Shown here piece after piece: positions 32,062 to 41,531 of a stretch of 50,584 bases of DNA (the first letter of the stretch is position 1; every line of letters begins with the position of its first letter). The notes below the pieces were generated by a model. The model searched no databases. It was given only the letters and a program-made list of their open reading frames with translations, and was not told where the DNA came from. Made by a program: the position numbers and the translations under genes. The DNA comes from Thermoanaerobaculia bacterium (GTDB taxonomy: Bacteria; Acidobacteriota; Thermoanaerobaculia; UBA5066). The stretch is from NCBI GenBank assembly GCA_022071945.1, contig JAJVIN010000044.1, forward strand, positions 1 to 50,584, read 5' to 3'.

Positions 32062-35000
32062 CTAGACGATGGGAAGGTCGTCGCCCGCCGCGACCTCTCG
32101 GCCAGCCCAGCGGTGCCGGCCGCCCTGCTTGGCGGCATACAGGGCCGAGTCGGCGGCCGCGACGAGGTCTCGAGTTCTGATCTCGTCCGTCGGCTGGATC
32201 GTGGCGATTCCGGCGCTGACCGTCAGGACCTTGAGCTCGTAAGGCGACGAGCGGTGCGCGAGCGAAAGCCGGTCGACGGCTTCGAGGAGCTGGGCCGCCA
32301 GGGCTTCCGCCGACGTTCTGGAGGTCGCGGGCAGAAGGATCGCGAACTCCTCCCCGCCGATCCGCGCGACGAGGTCGCCGGCGCGGCGAAACGTCGTCCT
32401 CATCGCGTCCGCCACCTTCCTCAGACACTCGTCACCGGCCGGGTGGCCGTACGAGTCGTTGTAGAGCTTGAAGTGGTCGACATCGACCATCAAGAGGCTG
32501 AGAGGCTCCTTTGCGCGCAGGGCCCGTCGCCACTCGGAATCCAGCGAGGACTCGAAGTGCCTCCGGTTGGCGAGACCCGTCAAGGGGTCGAGAAGGACCA
32601 TCTTGGAAAGCTGCGCGTTGGCCTGCTGCAGCTTCTCGTTCGTGAACTCGAGAGACTCCTTCGCGTCGGAGAGATCCGCGGTTCTGCGCTCGATCTGACG
32701 CTCGAGGTCCTCGCTCCGGTGCCTCAGCCGCCGGACCCTCAGGACGACGAGCACGCTCACGGCCGCTGCCAGCATGAGGCCGGCGAGGGCGATGAAGCGG
32801 CCTCGCTGATAGAAGTGTGGCCGGATTTCGAAGTCGAGCCGGGCCGCGGCGTCGTTCCAGCCTCCCTTTCGGCCTCTCGCTCCGATCCGGAGCTCGTACC
32901 GCCCGGGCGGCAGTGCCGTGTACGTCGTCGACCTCGAGGCCTCGCACGGCCTCCAGTCGTCGTCGAAACCCGTCAGCTTGATCCGGCAGCCGGAGCTCTG
33001 CGGGTCCCGGAGGCTGAGGATCGCGTATCGAACACTGACCCTCTTGACCCCAGGTCCAATCTCGACAGGGGGAGTGATGGCGACTTCTTCCCCGTCGACC
33101 TCGAGAGCTTCGATCACGGCCGGCGGCGAGGCCGAGGCGAAAGTCAGCCGGCGGGGGTCGACGAGCGCGACACCGGCCGATGTCGCGTACCACAGACGGC
33201 CGTCGCGGGCCCTCACTGCCGAGGGCTGAGACCCGCCGTTGCATTGCCGGCTGGGCATGCCGTCATCCCTGCCGAACGTCTCCGAGGGAACCGGGTCCTT
33301 CCGTCCCCGGACGACCTCCTCGAGATCGAATCTGGGAACTCTCCGGATTCCCTGGTTGCTCGAGAGCCACAGGTGAGCCTGGTCGTCCTCCAGTATGGAA
33401 AAGACGAGGTCGCGGGGCAGCCCGCTCCGGTTTCCGAAGACGAAGAGCCGCCCCTCGGACAGCCGGCAGAGCCCCGCGAGAGTGCCGATCCAGAGCGCCC
33501 CATTCCCGTCCTCGTAGAGGGAGAAAACCTGAGGGTGGGGGAGTCCCTCGGCTGTCGAGATGAAGGAGAACTCGCCGTTTTCCAGACGGCCGAGTCCCCC
33601 GAAGGTGGTCCCGAAAAAGAGAGCGCCCCGCCGGCTCTCCAGGAGCGTGAGGACCGTGTTCGTGCTTGCCACCGGAGACCGGAAGATCGTCCACTTGCCT
33701 TGCCGGAACCTGGCCAGCCCGTTGTTCGTACCGGCCCAGATGTCGCCGTTTCGGGCCGCGATCAGACAGCGGACGTAGGCATTCGGCAGGCCCTCCGCGA
33801 TGCCGAAGGAGGTGACGCGGTCCCCTTCGAGTCTCAGGACACCGCCGCCCGCGGTCCCGACCCAGATCGCGCCGTCAGGGCCTTCCGTGATGGTGCGGAT
33901 CAGCTTCGCCGGGGATCCGCCGGGTAAGGGAACTTCCACAAAGGCCCCGTTCATGAGCTTCTGGAGCCCGCCCCCATCCGAGCCGGCCCAGATCGTTCCC
34001 CGGCTGTCCTCGAAAACCGTCCGAACGAACTCGCTCGCGAGCCCGTCGCGCCGCGTGAATGGTAGAAACGCCCCGTCCTTCAGCCGCTCGAGCCCTCCGT
34101 TCGTCCCGGCCCAGAGATTTCCCTCCCGGTCTTCCGCCAAGGCTCTGACCACATCATTGACGAGCCCCTTCCGGCTGTCGAGGACCGTGAAGACTCCGTT
34201 CCGGAACCTGTGGAGACCGCCTCCCTCCGTTGCGACCCAGAGATTGCCGTCGCGGTCCTTCAGGAGCCTCACGATTCGGGTGTTGGCGAGGCCCTCGGTC
34301 TCGCCGTAGTTCGTGAACGTGCCATCCTTGTAGTGCTGCAGGCCGCCGTAGGTGCCGACGAACAGGCCGCCTTCCTGGTCAGCCATCAGCCCAGAGACAG
34401 TTGCGTGCAGGAGTCCATCCTTCGTCGAGATGTTCTGCCATTTCCCGTCCCGAAACCGGAAGAGGCCGCTGCCGTCCGTCCCCGCCCAGAGGCTGCCATC
34501 GCTCGTCTCGGTGAAGTCCCGCACGATGCTGACACCCGACTCGGTCCGGGCGTCGAGATCCGACGGCAGGATCCGGCCATTCTGCATCCTGGCCAGCCCC
34601 TTGTGCGTACCGAGCCAGACGGTTCCCTGACGGTCCTCGAAGATGCTGAAGACGCTGTCGCCCGGGAGCCCGTGCTCGGAGGTCCAGTTCTCGAAAACGC
34701 CATTCCTCAGCCGGAGGACACCCCCATAGGTCGTACCGATCCAGAGGGCGCCCGAGCGGTCCTCGAAGAGACTCACGATCCCGTTCTGCTTCAGAGCCGG
34801 TGTGTTCTCCCTGTTGAAGACGCGAAAGTCTGTTCCATTGAATCGGACGAGCCCTTCATACGTGCCGATCCAGAGATATCCGGATCTCGCGGCCAGGAGC
34901 GCGTTCACAGTCGACTGCGGGAGCTCCTCGCGCCAGGATGTGCGCACGTACTGCGAGACGGGCCTGAAGGGATCGAGTGCCCGGGCGCCCGGCCCCGGCA

Positions 35001-35085
35001 GGAGAGAGAAGCCGAAAAGTGCCAGCCCAAACGCCAGGACACGGCGGAACGGACTCTGTACCTCGGGTTCTCCTGGGCCGGACAT
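32062..35085 (-). CDS. Propeller/Y_Y_Y-type sensor diguanylate cyclase
   Basis: Membrane receptor of 1007 residues that should make c-di-GMP. N-terminal signal sequence, then a periplasmic double beta-propeller of about 24-residue two-component-regulator repeats (about 45-650; LWIGTYEGLVRF, LWAGTNGGLERL types), a Y_Y_Y Ig domain (about 690-755), one transmembrane helix (764-784), a coiled coil (about 790-825) and a GGDEF domain (828-990). The active site reads GGEEF (908-912), with DVDHFKLYND upstream, so it should be active; RAGD, five residues before GGEEF, is an intact inhibitory I-site. Hybrid histidine kinases with this sensor are common in Bacteroidota; the GGDEF version is frequent in Acidobacteriota. 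It lies downstream of the pullulanase, and sensing of glycans is an inference. Confidence 0.93.
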   Translation of the reverse strand: MSGPGEPEVQSPFRRVLAFGLALFGFSLLPGPGARALDPFRPVSQYVRTSWREELPQSTVNALLAARSGYLWIGTYEGLVRFNGTDFRVFNRENTPALKQNGIVSLFEDRSGALWIGTTYGGVLRLRNGVFENWTSEHGLPGDSVFSIFEDRQGTVWLGTHKGLARMQNGRILPSDLDARTESGVSIVRDFTETSDGSLWAGTDGSGLFRFRDGKWQNISTKDGLLHATVSGLMADQEGGLFVGTYGGLQHYKDGTFTNYGETEGLANTRIVRLLKDRDGNLWVATEGGGLHRFRNGVFTVLDSRKGLVNDVVRALAEDREGNLWAGTNGGLERLKDGAFLPFTRRDGLASEFVRTVFEDSRGTIWAGSDGGGLQKLMNGAFVEVPLPGGSPAKLIRTITEGPDGAIWVGTAGGGVLRLEGDRVTSFGIAEGLPNAYVRCLIAARNGDIWAGTNNGLARFRQGKWTIFRSPVASTNTVLTLLESRRGALFFGTTFGGLGRLENGEFSFISTAEGLPHPQVFSLYEDGNGALWIGTLAGLCRLSEGRLFVFGNRSGLPRDLVFSILEDDQAHLWLSSNQGIRRVPRFDLEEVVRGRKDPVPSETFGRDDGMPSRQCNGGSQPSAVRARDGRLWYATSAGVALVDPRRLTFASASPPAVIEALEVDGEEVAITPPVEIGPGVKRVSVRYAILSLRDPQSSGCRIKLTGFDDDWRPCEASRSTTYTALPPGRYELRIGARGRKGGWNDAAARLDFEIRPHFYQRGRFIALAGLMLAAAVSVLVVLRVRRLRHRSEDLERQIERRTADLSDAKESLEFTNEKLQQANAQLSKMVLLDPLTGLANRRHFESSLDSEWRRALRAKEPLSLLMVDVDHFKLYNDSYGHPAGDECLRKVADAMRTTFRRAGDLVARIGGEEFAILLPATSRTSAEALAAQLLEAVDRLSLAHRSSPYELKVLTVSAGIATIQPTDEIRTRDLVAAADSALYAAKQGGRHRWAGREVAAGDDLPIV

Positions 35086-35176
35086 GAATGATCCATTATG
35101 CCAGCAAGGCCGCTCGAGGATGTCGGGGAGCCCGCCAGGGTTCTGTGAAGAGCGCTTCTCGTGCCCTGAAAAGAAC

Positions 35177-35204
35177 GAGCCCCCCTCTACCGCGAGGGGG
35201 GCTC
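35177..35204 (-). terminator. Rho-independent terminator after the pullulanase gene
   Basis: A perfect 11-base stem (GAGCCCCCCTC/GAGGGGGGCTC) with a 6-base loop; read on the minus strand it is followed by GTTCTTTTC. It lies 46 bases past the pullulanase stop and before the next minus-strand gene, which therefore needs its own promoter. Confidence 0.85.
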
Positions 35205-35250
35205 GGACCGTGGTTGAGAGCTCGGTTTCTCTGGGGAAACGAACTCGGGA

Positions 35251-37272
35251 TTATGGGTTGGGAACGAGGCCCAGCGAGCGAGCAAGGAGCTCGGCGATCT
35301 GGGCGCGGGTCACGACATCGAAAACGCATCCGGTGAGGCCGTTGCCTGGCGTGCCGGCACATCCCGTCGTCAGACGGTCGGCGAAGGCGACGTTGAACTC
35401 ACGGCGCGGCCACCCGGCCGTCTTCAGGCCTGGATCGGTCCAGCCGGAGCAGGTCGGGTAGGGTTGAGAGCAACCCGGGTCGATCTCTCCGACGCTGGAA
35501 AGAAGGGATGGGAGGGCGGCTCCCTGCTTGAGGCGCTCGAGGAAGGTCATGATCTCGGCCCGGTTGACCGCGTTGTCAGGCAGGTAGCAGAGACCCTGCG
35601 GACAGGGACTGCCCGCCGTGACGCCCCACACCTTGAGCCAGTGGATCGCGAGCCAGTTGGGGTGGCTGCACGGAACGTCGGCGAAATCGGGTGTGACGCA
35701 GGTTGCGGGCGGGATGGCCGTGTTCCGGGTCCGGTTCCACTGGTAGGCCTTGCCGAGGTACTCCGCCATGAGAGCGCGGGTCACGGCGGCCGCCGGGAGG
35801 AACTGGGGAGCGGCGGCTGCGGGGTCGGCGTCGGATTCCATGATGCCGAGATCGCCGATGAGGGCCGTCGACTCGAAGTACCAGTCGGCTTCCGTGACGT
35901 CGGTATAGGCCCTGAGGGCGAGACTCGAAAGGAGTCTGCCGTCCTCGAGGCCACCCGTCGTCACGCCCGCGTCATACAGGCCCGCGGGAGCCAGGAGATT
36001 CGGCGTCAGCCCGGCCACGAGACTTGTGGGCGTGGAGAAGGAGTTGACGAAGACGGACGGGGTCAAGGTTCCCGCGGGCGTACCGTTCCGGTCGGTGAAC
36101 ATCACGCTCTGGGCCGTGAAGCCCGTTCCCGAAAGGGAGAGCTCTGTGGGCTCCCACCGATTGACGAAGCCCGGGGCCAAAGCGCTGAGGCTGAGGGAAC
36201 TCCCGGCTGTCTCGAACGAGGCCACGGACGAGGAAGCTGCCGCGGAGGTTCCGCAGACCGGAACGGCGACAACCTTCCAGTAATAGACCTTCCCCGAGGC
36301 GAGGTTGAGACGGAGGCTTGTCTGGGGGGCGGGCACCGACCGGTAGCGGAGGAGGCTCGCGGGGCTCGATCCAACGTAGATGTCGTAGTGGGCCGCGGCC
36401 AGGACTTCAGCCCACTGCACGAGAAGGGTCGAAGGCTGGGTCGTCGCGCCCGGAGGCGGCGAGATCAGGGCCGGAGACTGGCCGGTCCACGAGCAGGCAC
36501 CAGCCGTGAAGCTCCAGACCGGGGACGGGGCCGTTCCGCATCCATTCCTGGCGACGACCTGCCAGTAGTAAGTCACGCCCGGGAACCAGGCGGGAAGCCC
36601 GGTGGCGAAGTTGTTGACGAGGCCGGACGCCAGGAGCTTCTGCGGCGGGCTGACCGTGTCGAGGTAAACGTCGAAGGTGGCGTTGCCCGGGTGAGTCCAG
36701 GAAACAAAGGAGCTCTGGGTCGTGCCTGCGTTCGCCGGGATCTGCGGGACGGGGGCCGCGGGGGTCGTGTCGATGGCGATGGTTTTGGAACTCGTCGACG
36801 GGCATGCGTCCTTCGTGACGGTGACCGACAGGACGAGGCTGCCGGGGCTGCCGGCGGCGAAAGTGATGGATCGTGTCCCCGCTCCCGACGTGATGGTGGA
36901 GCCGGCGGAGATCGTCCAGGAGTACGTGGTCCCCGGTCCGCCGTCTGGAACGGAGGCGGTGTTTCCGGTGGAGCCCGTGCAGACCCCGGACGGGGCCGTG
37001 ATGAGAGAGGAGGGTGTCGGCTTGACCGTGATGACGGCCTGGCCGCTCAGTCCGGTCGTGGAATCCGCGTAGTTCGCGTCGGAGAGTTTCACGACGCTGA
37101 AGACCATGTTGAAGGTGGGAGACACCATGCGAACGGCCGGAGAGGCCGCGACGTTCTGGACGACGCCGTCCGACCACGTCACGACGAAGGGGCCCGTTCC
37201 CGTGAGAGTAGCGGTGATGGGTGTCGACTGGCCCGCGCAGATGGTGGCGGAACCCGTGACGACGGCGGTCGG
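35251..37272 (-). repeat. Shared surface-display cassette, copy 2
   Basis: Codes for residues 1347-2019 of the pullulanase and pairs with 3356-5383 on the plus strand. SLH motifs here read [20 protein letters not shown] and [10 protein letters not shown]. The copies have diverged at many positions, so the duplication is old or is held by selection on a common function. Confidence 0.9.
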
Positions 37273-40200
37273 GCGCATGCTGCAGACGAAGACCGCGGCC
37301 GTGCGGCCCGGAACCGTGAAGGAGCCGGCGCCGCGGTTGTAAGACGTCTGGCCCGCGAGGCCGGGCTCCCAGTTGGCCACCTGGTAGGGGTGGAGGGTGA
37401 GCGGCTTGCCGGAGAGGGTCCCCTCGGAGAAGGTCCGGGAGACCTTGTCGGCGTTGATCACGACGACCGCGAAGGGGTAGCTGCCCGGGGAGACCACGGA
37501 GCAGCCGCCGAAGCCGGCGGGGTCGTTTTCAGCGAGGCTGTAGGCGAGAACGCCCGGAATCTGGGCCGGGCCGCCATTGTAGAAGCGCAGCTTCTGCCCC
37601 ACCTCGGCCTGGGTTCGCAGGCGGAAGAGCTGGGAGCTCCTGCGGACGTTGAGGATCTCCACCATGTTCGCAACCGACCGGGAGATGTTCACCGGCAGGG
37701 GCTTCAAGGACGGGTTGGCCAGAAGGGGCTGCATGACGGGCCAGTTGGACTGGTTGTCACCCGCCGGCGGGAGCCCCACCCCCCAGTTGTTGGACTGGTA
37801 GGTGAAGTCCAGCTTGTTGAACCAGTCGCCCGAGTTGTAGCTGTTGCGGTCCAGCGACTTCGAGCGAAGCATCTCGTCCCCGGCGTGGAAGAACGGGATG
37901 CCCTGACCGAGCCCGAGGATCGCCATGCCGAGCTTCTGGATCTTGACGCGATCCTCGAGACTCGTGGCAACGGGAGCTTTGAGCTGGATGGCGTCGAAGA
38001 TCGTGTCGTTGTCGTGGGCGGATATGTAGTTGATGAGCTCCTGCGGGTCGAGCGTGTAGCCCGACTGCTGCCCGTTGTAGTCGAGCTGCCACCCCTCGAT
38101 GAGGTTGTTGTTGGAGTCGATGAAGGTGAAGCCCGTCTTCAGACCGCCCGCCATCGAGATCTTCACCCAGTCGGTCATGTGGAGAAGGCGGAGCCTCTGA
38201 TCGTTCAGGGGGCCCTGATTGGTTGCGTTGGGGTCGGTGAAGAGGCCGGTGATGAACCCCTGTTCCTGGATGCCGGAGAACGGACCGCCTCCGCGCACGC
38301 CGTCCCGGATCCGGTCGTTGAACGAGCCGATTCCGGTGCCAGCCATGTTGGCCTGGATGGCGTTGACGCCCCGGGCGTTGTTGGCGACTTCACCGAAGTT
38401 CCAGGCCTCGCCATAGAGGTAGATCTTCGAGCCGTCGACGCCGTCCGTGGCCGGGGTCAGCGACTGGAGCTTTGCCTTGATGTTCAGCATGTTCGACTTC
38501 ATGTGGTGGCCCATCAGGTCGAAGCGGAATCCGTCGACCTTGTAGGCGGTGGCCCACATTGTGAGCGAGTCGATCATGAGCCTTTCCATCATGGCGTGCT
38601 CGCTGGCCGTGTTCGGACAGCAGGAACTCGTCTCGATGGAACCCTCCAGGTTCAGGCGGTGATAGTAGCCAGGGACGACGCGGTCGAGGACGGCTGCTTG
38701 ATTCTGGCCGGCGGCGATGGTGTGGTTGAAGACCACGTCCATGACCACCCGTAGGCCGATGTTCGACAAACCCTGGACCATCTGGCGGAACTCCAGGATC
38801 CTGAGCGGACTATCGGGCACCGTCGAGTAACTCCCCTCGGGAGTGCTGTAGTGCCGGGGGTCGTATCCCCAGTTGAATCCGTCTTCACTACGGTAGTGCG
38901 AGACGGCTTCCTGTTGAAGGGTGGAGTCCGAAGGGTACTGGCCGAGGTCCCCATATGGGGAAGGGTAGAGATTCGGGCTGCCATTGGCCGGGGTCCACTG
39001 GCTCTTGTCCTCCCCGACGGATCCGATGTCGAAGACCGGGAGGAGGTGGACGTGCGTGAGTCCGGCCTGTGCGAGGCGTCTCAGGTGGCTCATGCCGTTC
39101 GACCCGGGTAGGCTGAAGGCGGCGAAAGTCCCCTTCATCTCGACCGGAACCGAGGGGTCGTGGGCGCTGAAGTCCCGAACGTGCAGCTCGTAGATGGAGA
39201 TGTCCTCGGGGGCGTCGAGAGGCGGTTTGACGAGCGCATCCCATCCGGCGGGCTTCAGGGCAGGGTCGTTCAGGTCGATGATCTGAGTGAGGGCGCCCCA
39301 GAAGGACAGGCTCGTGGAATAGGGGTCGGTGACCCAGTTGGTCTCCACGTTGTTCGTGCTGGGTACCCAGACCCTGACCCGGTACAGGTAGTACTTGCCG
39401 TACCAGCCCGGATCCCCCGTGACGCTCCAGATGCCGGCGGCGGCGTCGAGAGTCATGGGGATGGCGAGGAAAGTGGTCGAGGTGGATGTGTCGTAGAGGA
39501 TGAGGTCGATGGTCTGCGCCGTGGGCGCCCAGACCCGGATCGTCGGGACACCCGCGGAGAACGAGAGGCCGAGCGGACCCGTGTACGTGTAGTAGTCGTC
39601 GAGAACGCCCGGAATCTGCAGGGACGTGGCGTCCACGAGGACGCTCGAGGGGCTGACGATGGAGACCGCTGTCTGTCCCTTCAGGAAGGGCTTGGCCGTC
39701 GCAACGTCCGCGGGAGCGATGCGGAATGCCTTGTAGGCAGCCAGGTGCGGGAACTTCGCGACGATGTTGGCGGGGGGACCGGCGGGGTCGAGGGTCAGGA
39801 TGACCGAGGAAGTCTCCCCCGTCACCCCAGTACCCGTCAGGGCGAGACCGCCGTTTGCGGCGTAGTGGAGTTTGATGGCCGAGCCATTCGGGTAGGCGGG
39901 CGGACTCCAGAGGATGAGGTCACGCGCGACCCAGTGAGCCTTGGCCTTGGCGAGGTTGCCAGCCGGAGCGCCAGAGGCGGAGATCGTCAGGATATGCGTC
40001 GTGGCGTTGTAGCTGAAGAACATCTCCGTGCAGGCCGAAGGAACGGTGAAGACGATGTTCCCCCCACCCGGCACGCCGCCGTCACCATAGTTCTCGCTCC
40101 AGCCCTCGTTGATGGCGACTTTCGTCTGGTAGGTTCCCGCGGGCAGAACGCTCGTGGAGAAAGTGTAGATCCCGTCACCGTCCGGATCCTGGAGCCAGGA

Positions 40201-41310
40201 GCGCAGGCATTCGGGCTGCCAGTCTCCGGGGCAACCCATCTCGCTCTGGAAGTCGCCGGCGGCGGTGGCGATCGTCTTGTTCTTGTTGTCGGTGATCCAG
40301 TGAGTGGCGTGGCTGTAGTAGAACTTCACGTTTGTCGTGGAAGCGAGGCTCAGAGTGATGTTCGCCCCGTTCGGAGTGGCGTTCGCGCCGTAGTTTTCCG
40401 TCCACGAGTCGTTCAGGGCAGCCTTGTATTCCCAGCTTCCCGCTGGGACGCTCCAGGTCGCCTGCCAGACCTGATCGGTGCTGTCGTACGTCAGGTGCGT
40501 CGACGCACAGGTCGGGTCCCAGTCGCCCGCGCAGCCGAGTTCGCTCTGCAGGCCACCAGCGATCGTCACCGACGCCGGTTGCGGCGGGATGGCGGGCCCT
40601 GCCGCGGTGATCGTCAGGATGTGCGTCACGGAGTTGTACGAGAACTTCATTCGGGCGCAGTCGGACGGAACGGTGAAGGGGATGTTCGCGCCGCCCGGCG
40701 CTCCGCCAGCGCCGTAGTTCTCTGCCCAGTCCTCGTTGATGGCGACCTTCGCCTCGTAGTTGCCGGCCGGGAGGCCCCCCGTCACGAATTCGTAGATGCC
40801 GTCATTGTCGGGGTCTTGCAGCCAGGACCTCAGGCAGGAAGGACTCCAGTCATCCGAGCAACCGAGCTCGCTCTGGAAGCTTCCGGGAACGGTCGCGATG
40901 ATCGAGTTCGCACTGGACGTGATCCAGTGTGTCGCATTGTCGTAGTAGAACTTGACGCTCGTCGAGGCGCCGAGGTTCAGCGGGATGTTGGCGCCATCCC
41001 GGACTCCGCCGGCACCGTAGTTCTCGGCCCATGAACCGTTCAGAGCCGCCTTGTACTCAAAGCTCCCGGCGGGAACGGTCCACGTTCTCTGCCAGACCTT
41101 GTCCTCGCTGTCGTAGTTGAGCTGGCTCGCGGTGCAGGCGGGGTCCCAATCCCCGGCGCACCCCAGTTCGGACTGTAGCGAGCCGGCGACCGTCACACTC
41201 GAGGGCTCCGCCCCTGGTGCCGGCCCGGCGCCGGCGAGGAGGATGAAAAGAAAAACGGCTGGCACAACAGCCAGCCGCAACAGCTTCGACGGAGGAGTCT
41301 TCGTTTCCAT
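35251..41310 (-). CDS. Surface-anchored multidomain pullulanase with SLH domains
   Basis: Debranching enzyme that cuts alpha-1,6 bonds of pullulan and starch outside the cell. 2019 residues: signal peptide (about 1-30, ending PGAEP); four X25-like modules (38-445); a pullulanase N-domain (about 450-560); a CBM48-like domain (about 575-690); a GH13 catalytic domain (about 700-1170) with [28 protein letters not shown] (nucleophile D931), YGEAWNFGE (acid/base E968) and HDNDT (D1100); a beta domain to about 1345; then the SLH display cassette (1347-2019). Typical bacterial type I pullulanases have about 700-1100 residues. SD-like GGAG and GGAGG precede the ATG, with a TATAAT box and a palindrome upstream. 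The S-layer-type ending suggests the enzyme stays on the cell surface. Confidence 0.96.
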   Translation of the reverse strand: METKTPPSKLLRLAVVPAVFLFILLAGAGPAPGAEPSSVTVAGSLQSELGCAGDWDPACTASQLNYDSEDKVWQRTWTVPAGSFEYKAALNGSWAENYGAGGVRDGANIPLNLGASTSVKFYYDNATHWITSSANSIIATVPGSFQSELGCSDDWSPSCLRSWLQDPDNDGIYEFVTGGLPAGNYEAKVAINEDWAENYGAGGAPGGANIPFTVPSDCARMKFSYNSVTHILTITAAGPAIPPQPASVTIAGGLQSELGCAGDWDPTCASTHLTYDSTDQVWQATWSVPAGSWEYKAALNDSWTENYGANATPNGANITLSLASTTNVKFYYSHATHWITDNKNKTIATAAGDFQSEMGCPGDWQPECLRSWLQDPDGDGIYTFSTSVLPAGTYQTKVAINEGWSENYGDGGVPGGGNIVFTVPSACTEMFFSYNATTHILTISASGAPAGNLAKAKAHWVARDLILWSPPAYPNGSAIKLHYAANGGLALTGTGVTGETSSVILTLDPAGPPANIVAKFPHLAAYKAFRIAPADVATAKPFLKGQTAVSIVSPSSVLVDATSLQIPGVLDDYYTYTGPLGLSFSAGVPTIRVWAPTAQTIDLILYDTSTSTTFLAIPMTLDAAAGIWSVTGDPGWYGKYYLYRVRVWVPSTNNVETNWVTDPYSTSLSFWGALTQIIDLNDPALKPAGWDALVKPPLDAPEDISIYELHVRDFSAHDPSVPVEMKGTFAAFSLPGSNGMSHLRRLAQAGLTHVHLLPVFDIGSVGEDKSQWTPANGSPNLYPSPYGDLGQYPSDSTLQQEAVSHYRSEDGFNWGYDPRHYSTPEGSYSTVPDSPLRILEFRQMVQGLSNIGLRVVMDVVFNHTIAAGQNQAAVLDRVVPGYYHRLNLEGSIETSSCCPNTASEHAMMERLMIDSLTMWATAYKVDGFRFDLMGHHMKSNMLNIKAKLQSLTPATDGVDGSKIYLYGEAWNFGEVANNARGVNAIQANMAGTGIGSFNDRIRDGVRGGGPFSGIQEQGFITGLFTDPNATNQGPLNDQRLRLLHMTDWVKISMAGGLKTGFTFIDSNNNLIEGWQLDYNGQQSGYTLDPQELINYISAHDNDTIFDAIQLKAPVATSLEDRVKIQKLGMAILGLGQGIPFFHAGDEMLRSKSLDRNSYNSGDWFNKLDFTYQSNNWGVGLPPAGDNQSNWPVMQPLLANPSLKPLPVNISRSVANMVEILNVRRSSQLFRLRTQAEVGQKLRFYNGGPAQIPGVLAYSLAENDPAGFGGCSVVSPGSYPFAVVVINADKVSRTFSEGTLSGKPLTLHPYQVANWEPGLAGQTSYNRGAGSFTVPGRTAAVFVCSMRPTAVVTGSATICAGQSTPITATLTGTGPFVVTWSDGVVQNVAASPAVRMVSPTFNMVFSVVKLSDANYADSTTGLSGQAVITVKPTPSSLITAPSGVCTGSTGNTASVPDGGPGTTYSWTISAGSTITSGAGTRSITFAAGSPGSLVLSVTVTKDACPSTSSKTIAIDTTPAAPVPQIPANAGTTQSSFVSWTHPGNATFDVYLDTVSPPQKLLASGLVNNFATGLPAWFPGVTYYWQVVARNGCGTAPSPVWSFTAGACSWTGQSPALISPPPGATTQPSTLLVQWAEVLAAAHYDIYVGSSPASLLRYRSVPAPQTSLRLNLASGKVYYWKVVAVPVCGTSAAASSSVASFETAGSSLSLSALAPGFVNRWEPTELSLSGTGFTAQSVMFTDRNGTPAGTLTPSVFVNSFSTPTSLVAGLTPNLLAPAGLYDAGVTTGGLEDGRLLSSLALRAYTDVTEADWYFESTALIGDLGIMESDADPAAAAPQFLPAAAVTRALMAEYLGKAYQWNRTRNTAIPPATCVTPDFADVPCSHPNWLAIHWLKVWGVTAGSPCPQGLCYLPDNAVNRAEIMTFLERLKQGAALPSLLSSVGEIDPGCSQPYPTCSGWTDPGLKTAGWPRREFNVAFADRLTTGCAGTPGNGLTGCVFDVVTRAQIAELLARSLGLVPNP
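39976..41199 (-). repeat. Four X25-like starch-binding-type modules in the pullulanase
   Basis: Two pairs of modules of about 100 codons, in alternating type (A-B-A-B). Each has a QSELGCxxDWxP opening, a Trp-rich middle and an ENYGAxxxPxGANI segment. B-type modules carry SWLQDPDxDGIY. The A-B pairs are closest to each other across the array, so the pair was duplicated as a unit. X25 modules accompany amylopullulanases; carbohydrate binding is an inference. Confidence 0.85.
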
Positions 41311-41335
41311 GGACCTCCACTCCCTTCGACCTGCG

Positions 41336-41364
41336 ATTATAACGCGTTAACGCGATTTTCGGTT
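41336..41364 (-). promoter_or_regulatory. Candidate pullulanase promoter
   Basis: Read on the minus strand there is a perfect TATAAT (41336-41341) 26 bases before the ATG; the position 17 bases further upstream holds only AACCGA (41359-41364), so an activator or a different sigma spacing may be needed. The spacer contains the palindrome at 41343-41354. Confidence 0.5.
41343..41354. promoter_or_regulatory. Candidate operator CGCGTTAACGCG
   Basis: A perfect 12-base palindrome inside the pullulanase promoter spacer, next to AACGCGTT, which is itself palindromic. LacI-family regulators of maltose and starch genes bind AT-core/CG-flanked palindromes of this size. No regulator gene is in the window. 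Confidence 0.4.
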
Positions 41365-41531
41365 ATGGGTCGGAAAATGATCCTCTGCTGGAGAGGACGC
41401 AGGGGCGGGGAAACTGGATCGAGCTCAGGTTCTGAACACGGCTGATCGACGGGAGGCCATCGGAGAGGATGGGTCTGTTCCAGGATTCCTCCGCTGGGGG
41501 TCCCCGGGGGTGCGGGTGACGCTCGGAGCTG

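Noticed and set aside
31177-33927. 916-codon plus-strand frame
   Set aside because: Antisense of the M20D amidohydrolase and the GGDEF receptor, both with full domain content.
35464-38754. 1096-codon plus-strand frame
   Set aside because: Antisense of the pullulanase; Arg/Gly/Val-rich composition with no fold.
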